Below are positions 32,870 through 36,541 of a DNA stretch of 36,541 nt, one piece after another. Within the stretch, counting starts at the first letter, position 1. Every line of letters begins with the position of its first letter. Source of the DNA: JACTUC01 sp964477685 (lineage in GTDB: Archaea; Thermoproteota; Methanomethylicia; Methanomethylicales; Methanomethylicaceae); the NCBI GenBank assembly GCA_964477685.1, contig CAYZHK010000005.1, forward strand, positions 1-36,541, written 5' to 3'. Position numbers and translations under genes: made by a program. A model generated the notes under the pieces. That model did not search any database. It was not told where the DNA came from and was given only the letters and a program-made list of their open reading frames with translations.

Positions 32870-35731
32870 ATGAGCAAACCCTCCTCAGTCCAGCTCAACA
32901 GGGTCGGTGAAAACATCTGGGAGATACCGAAGTCCTTCCGGCAGGGGATGAACGTCCCCGGCAGGATCTACGCCGACGAGTCCCTCATCCAGAAGATGGG
33001 CGAGGACCTCACCCTCCCCCAGTGCGTCAATGTGGCTCACCTGCCAGGCATTCTCAAATACTCCATAACCATGCCCGACGGCCACCAGGGGTACGGCTTC
33101 CCGATTGGCGGTGTTGCGGCCTTTGACCCAGAGAGTGGCGTGATCTCGCCCGGCGGCGTTGGCTATGACATCAACTGCCTCCCTGCCGGATCATGGGTCC
33201 TGACCCCCGACGGCTACAGCATTCCCATAGAGGAGGCATTCAGCCACGGCAGGGCAGTCTCTGTCAGCGGCAGGAAGCCCATGCCATCGGCAATCACACT
33301 GGGGCTGAAGAGGAGAGAACACTCCCTCCTTAAGATCATGACCGAGGCAGGCTTCACCATCCGGGTGACCAAGGACCACCCACTGCTTACAGGCAAGGGG
33401 ATGGTGCTGGCGAAGTCTCTCAGGGTAGGCGACAGAACCGCCCTCCACCCGTTCAAAGGGGAAGCCTATGATCCGCCCCAAAAATTCCAGATCCTTTCCA
33501 GGGACGACTTCCCGCCATTGATCGCAAGGAAGCTCGAAGAGAGGGGTCTCCTTCCCCTCCATTCCGACAGCAGGGCGCTTCCAGCGCTACTGAGAATCCT
33601 AGGCTACTTTGTCGGAGGCGGCTCCTTCAACGGCAATAGGACATGGTTCTATGGCAGTTTCGATGGCATGGAAGAGATGAGGCAGGATCTGGCCTCACTC
33701 GGCTATTCCCCATCAAAGGTGATTGTCAGGAAAAGGCAGGCTTCTACCAATGGGAAGAGCTTCCTGAGCATTGAAAATTCTGTGTACGTCACCGTCCGCA
33801 GCTTCCGAATCCTCCTCGAGCGGCTGGGCGCACCCCCTGGCGATAAGGTGACTGGCCAATCCCAACTGCCCCTATGGCTCCTGCGGCTCCCAAGGTGGCT
33901 CCAGAGGTGCTTCCTAGCTGGCTACTTTGGGGCGGTGATGAACAAGCCCGAAACTGTGAATGGCTATGGCTTCGAACCGCCGGTGGTCTCCTGCACCAAA
34001 CACAAATCCTCCCTCAGGAGCGGAATGAGCCTGCTGGGGATGGTGGCTGCGATGCTTGAGAACTTCGGCGTTGAGCCCCTGACCATCCTTTCCGAAGATC
34101 AAGGGGAGAAGGTGCGCCTGAAGCTCCAGCTCTCGGAGAAGCCCGAATCCCTGGCCAATCTCTGGTCCAGGGTCAGCTATGCCTATAACCCCAAGAGGAG
34201 GCGCCTTGCTTTGGCCGCCACTGCCTGGCTGAGTTGGAAGCGGTCGGTCATAGCCGAAAGGAGCCTGGTGGCCCTGGCGGTGGGCATGGCCAGAGTCGGA
34301 GGAAAATCCCTCTCACAGGCCGTCCCGGAGTACGAGCAGCCATGGGCGAACCGAAGACACATCGCGCGGGGCTTCTCCGAAGGAAGAGGCACTTCAGTAA
34401 GGGTTCCGCAGGGCTTCCCCAAGTTCGAAGAGTGGGCATCGGAGAGAATGGACGGGGACATCCTTTGGGACAGGATAACATCCATCCGCGAAGAAGCCTT
34501 CGATGGCGAGGTCTACGACATCGGCGTCGATAACCCGTCCCACAATTTTGTGGCGGAGTGCTTCGTTGTCTCAAACTGCGGCGTCAGGCTCCTCCTAACA
34601 AGCCTGGAGCAGAAGGATATGAAGCCAAAGCTGCAGCAGCTGGTGGGCAGCCTGTTCGATATTGTCCCCTCAGGGCTGGGGAGCAAGGGCGGCATCCGCC
34701 TCGACACAAGGCAATTGGACGACGTCCTGGACCGCGGAGTGGAATGGGCCGTCGCGAAGGGCTACGGCTGGGAGGAGGACGCTAGGCGGTGCGAAGAGGG
34801 AGGAAGAATGGGCGGCGCTGACCACACAAAAGTCTCCCAGCATGCAAAGGGGAGGGGCTCGGGCCAGCTGGGCACCCTCGGAAGCGGCAACCACTTCCTC
34901 GAGGTCGAGGCCGTTGAGAAGATCTACGATATCGCCACTGCGAAAGCCTTCGGCCTCACACACGAGGGGCAGGTGGTGGTCATGATCCATACAGGCAGCA
35001 GGGGGCTGGGTCACCAGGTCTGCAGCGACTTCCTGCACGTGATGGAGAAGGCGGTTTCGAAATACGGCATCAGGATACCGGACAGGGAGCTGGCCTGCGC
35101 CCCAGCCTCCAGCCCCGAGGCCTCCGAATACTTCGCTGCCATGAGCGCGGCATGCAACTACGCCTGGGTGAACCGCCAATGCATCGCCCACTGGACCCGA
35201 GAGGCATTCTCGAGGACCTTCAATGCCAGCCCGGAGCACCTTGGCATGCACCTGGTCTACGACGTCGCCCATAACCTGGCCAAGAGGGAGGTCCATTCGG
35301 TCGACGGCAAGAATAAACTCCTCTACGTCCACCGGAAGGGCGCCACCAGGGCCTTCCCTGCCGGGAGGGAGGAGATACCCCAGGAGTACCGCAGTGTCGG
35401 CCAGCCCGTCATTATCCCCGGGAGCATGGGGACCGCCTCCTACCTCCTCGTCGGGGGGCCCAGGTCCCTGGAGCTGAGCTGGGGCTCCACAGCCCACGGC
35501 GCTGGGCGCTTCATGAGCCGGGAGGGGGCCGTCAGGAAGTACTGGGGGAGCGACGTGAAGAGGGAGCTGGAGAGCAGGGGCATAATAGTTAAGGCCGCCG
35601 ACATCCGGGTGATGGCAGAGGAGGCGCCGGGGGCCTACAAGGACGTGGACAAGGTGGCCGAGGTCTCCCACAACCTCGGCATAGCGACCCTCGTCGCCCG
35701 GATGGTCCCCATGGGGGTCACCAAGGGTTGA
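32870..35731 (+). CDS. rtcB: RNA-splicing ligase RtcB, interrupted by an in-frame intein
   Basis: Joins RNA ends with 2',3'-cyclic phosphate and 5'-OH, chiefly tRNA halves after intron removal, using GTP and Mn(II). The precursor is 953 residues; removing the intein leaves 486, the normal size. Catalytic residues match Pyrococcus RtcB: Asp and Cys of GYDIN/CGVRL, His in GSGNHFLEV, His in HTGSRGLGHQ, His in YDVAHNLA, and the guanylylated His in STAHGAGR. I choose ATG 32870; GTG 32861 is also in frame. The stop overlaps the TTG start of the next gene. The ligase is inactive until the intein is spliced out, since the Mn-binding Cys is the first residue of the second extein. Confidence 0.96.
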   Translation: MSKPSSVQLNRVGENIWEIPKSFRQGMNVPGRIYADESLIQKMGEDLTLPQCVNVAHLPGILKYSITMPDGHQGYGFPIGGVAAFDPESGVISPGGVGYDINCLPAGSWVLTPDGYSIPIEEAFSHGRAVSVSGRKPMPSAITLGLKRREHSLLKIMTEAGFTIRVTKDHPLLTGKGMVLAKSLRVGDRTALHPFKGEAYDPPQKFQILSRDDFPPLIARKLEERGLLPLHSDSRALPALLRILGYFVGGGSFNGNRTWFYGSFDGMEEMRQDLASLGYSPSKVIVRKRQASTNGKSFLSIENSVYVTVRSFRILLERLGAPPGDKVTGQSQLPLWLLRLPRWLQRCFLAGYFGAVMNKPETVNGYGFEPPVVSCTKHKSSLRSGMSLLGMVAAMLENFGVEPLTILSEDQGEKVRLKLQLSEKPESLANLWSRVSYAYNPKRRRLALAATAWLSWKRSVIAERSLVALAVGMARVGGKSLSQAVPEYEQPWANRRHIARGFSEGRGTSVRVPQGFPKFEEWASERMDGDILWDRITSIREEAFDGEVYDIGVDNPSHNFVAECFVVSNCGVRLLLTSLEQKDMKPKLQQLVGSLFDIVPSGLGSKGGIRLDTRQLDDVLDRGVEWAVAKGYGWEEDARRCEEGGRMGGADHTKVSQHAKGRGSGQLGTLGSGNHFLEVEAVEKIYDIATAKAFGLTHEGQVVVMIHTGSRGLGHQVCSDFLHVMEKAVSKYGIRIPDRELACAPASSPEASEYFAAMSAACNYAWVNRQCIAHWTREAFSRTFNASPEHLGMHLVYDVAHNLAKREVHSVDGKNKLLYVHRKGATRAFPAGREEIPQEYRSVGQPVIIPGSMGTASYLLVGGPRSLELSWGSTAHGAGRFMSREGAVRKYWGSDVKRELESRGIIVKAADIRVMAEEAPGAYKDVDKVAEVSHNLGIATLVARMVPMGVTKG
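33176..34576 (+). mobile_element. RtcB intein, 467 residues, with degenerate LAGLIDADG endonuclease
   Basis: Starts at Cys1 (CLPAGSWVLTPDG, block A), with block B TKDH at 65-68 and block F VYDIGV...HNF at 446-458. It ends in VVSN with Asn467 before an extein Cys. The penultimate residue is Ser instead of the usual His. The length leaves room for a homing endonuclease. The two LAGLIDADG-like motifs read LGYFVGGGS (142-150) and LAGYFGAVM (247-255). In both, the position normally held by the catalytic Asp is Gly, so DNA cutting is probably lost while splicing residues are kept. Codons are more AT-rich and varied than in the flanking rtcB, which suggests later acquisition. Confidence 0.93.
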
Positions 35732-36399
35732 ACCCACCAGACGATTCCGAGTTCGTGCCTTCGGAGATCTCCAGGGCAGGCAAATACCTGGTAATCCATG
35801 ACGAGAACTTCTGCAGGGTGGGCATCTCATCCAATGTCTATGTGGCCACCCTGGGCGGCAGGTATTACCTCTTTGACGCCAGCGGCGACCCCGACCTTAT
35901 GCGCTACCTCCGGCACCTGGGGGTCAGGAAGGAGTCCCTGGGGGCCATCTTTCTGACCCACGGCCACTACGACCATGTCCGCGGCCTCCTCTCTCTCCCC
36001 GGGGGCGGGGTTCCTGTCTATCTGGACAGGGCTGACAGGGAGCTGGCCGAGGAGTGCCTGGGGAGAATGGAAATCCTGGATATGGAGGAAGGCAAAGAGG
36101 CCTTGGCGGGGCTCGGCCTTGAGGCGCTGAGGACGCCGGGGCACACGGCCGGAAGCGTCTGCTTCTACTCACGGGAGGAGCGGCTCCTCATAAGTGGCGA
36201 CACCGTCTTCTCCTCCGGCCTATTCGGCAGGACCGACACAGCGGGCGGCGACAGCGGGCAGATGCTGGAGAGCCTCAGGAGGCTCTCAGGGCTGGATGCC
36301 GAGGCCCTCCTGCCGGGCCATGGTATGCCCCTGCTGAGGGGTGGCCGCCAATCGGTGGCGGCTGCCTTGGAGAATGCCACATATCTCCTCAGGGCCTGA
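35728..36399 (+). CDS. Metallo-beta-lactamase-fold hydrolase (glyoxalase II-like)
   Basis: 223 residues with a complete two-metal site: THGHYDH at 77-83 (HxHxDH), His in TPGHTAGS near 139, Asp in SGDTVF near 157, and His in LPGHG near 194. This is the glyoxalase II/thioesterase-like branch of the fold and lacks the beta-CASP domain of RNA-processing members. The start is TTG 35728, overlapping the rtcB stop, so it is probably co-translated with the ligase. Whether that reflects a shared task in RNA repair or just operon packing cannot be told. The substrate is unknown. Confidence 0.85.
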   Translation: MNPPDDSEFVPSEISRAGKYLVIHDENFCRVGISSNVYVATLGGRYYLFDASGDPDLMRYLRHLGVRKESLGAIFLTHGHYDHVRGLLSLPGGGVPVYLDRADRELAEECLGRMEILDMEEGKEALAGLGLEALRTPGHTAGSVCFYSREERLLISGDTVFSSGLFGRTDTAGGDSGQMLESLRRLSGLDAEALLPGHGMPLLRGGRQSVAAALENATYLLRA

Positions 36400-36420
36400 A
36401 CCGGGGATGCAGAGACAGCC

Positions 36421-36541
36421 CTATCCCAGTATCACCGCATGGAGCAGCAGGGCCAGAAGGAGCGAAACCAAGGGGGTGGCGATCCAGAAGAGGGCGAGCT
36501 TCATGGCATTGTCCCTGCTGAGGGCCCTCCCCCCCTTTGAT
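36421..36541 (-). CDS. C-terminal end of an unidentified membrane protein (partial)
   Basis: On the minus strand a frame is open from the window edge to a stop at 36421-36423. It gives 39 residues: a short basic stretch, SRDNAMKLALF, and then a strongly hydrophobic segment ending in LLHAVILG. This reads as the last membrane helix of a protein whose gene begins outside the window. It is convergent with the metallo-hydrolase gene, 21 bases away. The family is not recognisable. Confidence 0.5.
   Translation of the reverse strand, partial: SKGGRALSRDNAMKLALFWIATPLVSLLLALLLHAVILG

Noticed and set aside
32861..35731. RtcB fused to an extra functional domain
   Set aside because: The extra 467 residues have intein blocks A, B and F, a terminal Asn and a following Cys, and they interrupt a catalytic motif, so they are an intein.
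1..36541. CRISPR arrays, insertion sequences, integration sites, replication origin repeats
   Set aside because: No regularly spaced direct repeats, transposase genes, terminal inverted repeats or clustered origin boxes were seen on reading both strands.

Overview
The window is a G+C-rich stretch of an archaeal chromosome. The evidence is an archaeal/eukaryotic-type RNA polymerase with separate A' and A'' genes, elongation factor 1A, archaeal NusA and L30e, TATA-box promoters instead of -10/-35 boxes, two tRNA genes with introns between positions 37 and 38, and the RtcB/archease RNA-ligase pair. Shine-Dalgarno sites of the GGTGAT/GGAGG type precede many starts. The order rpoH-rpoB-rpoA1-rpoA2-rpl30e-nusA-rps12-rps7-EF1A-rps10 and the undivided rpoB fit a euryarchaeal lineage outside the groups with split B subunits, for example Thermoplasmatota or a neighbour. 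I cannot place it more exactly from sequence reading alone.

Layout. (1) 1-8603: a surface-glycan region with four glycosyltransferases (three GT2, one GT4), a 1025-residue polytopic membrane protein with a large sequon-rich exterior domain, and an acyl-CoA ligase-like gene that lacks its C-terminal domain. (2) 8613-9997: tRNA-Asp diverging from a membrane-anchored HtrA-type protease. (3) 10017-15935: a compact UMP-biosynthesis operon pyrB-pyrI-pyrC-pyrD/K(fused)-pyrE-pyrF with an unusual promoter and leader. Only carbamoyl-phosphate synthase is missing from the set. (4) 15992-27570: intron-containing tRNA-Tyr, the RNA polymerase operon, then the rps12-rps7, EF-1A and rps10 genes. (5) 27610-32261, minus strand: a dtxR-feoA-feoB ferrous-iron operon, an APC-family permease and an intron-containing tRNA-Ser(CGA). 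(6) 32378-36399: archease, then rtcB interrupted by a 467-residue intein, then a metallo-beta-lactamase-fold hydrolase. Both ends of the window cut genes.

How the parts fit together. Archease activates RtcB, the ligase that joins tRNA halves after the splicing endonuclease removes introns, and two of the three tRNAs here need that reaction. RtcB itself must be protein-spliced first, because the intein separates the active-site Asn from the Mn-binding Cys. The iron operon has a perfect palindrome between its TATA box and start, suited to autoregulation by its DtxR protein. The pyr operon has an inverted repeat around its TATA box and a hairpin that hides the ribosome-binding site of pyrB.

Most notable observations: the inteinated rtcB with a decayed homing endonuclease; a 4-nt duplication that appears to have broken the original nusA start and left a ten-codon upstream ORF; the PyrD-PyrK fusion; inverted repeats around two TATA boxes; and a Lys/Ala-rich tail on RpoA''. 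I did not find a CRISPR array, insertion sequence or obvious defence system. The nearest thing to an undescribed system is the glycan region around the 1025-residue membrane protein.
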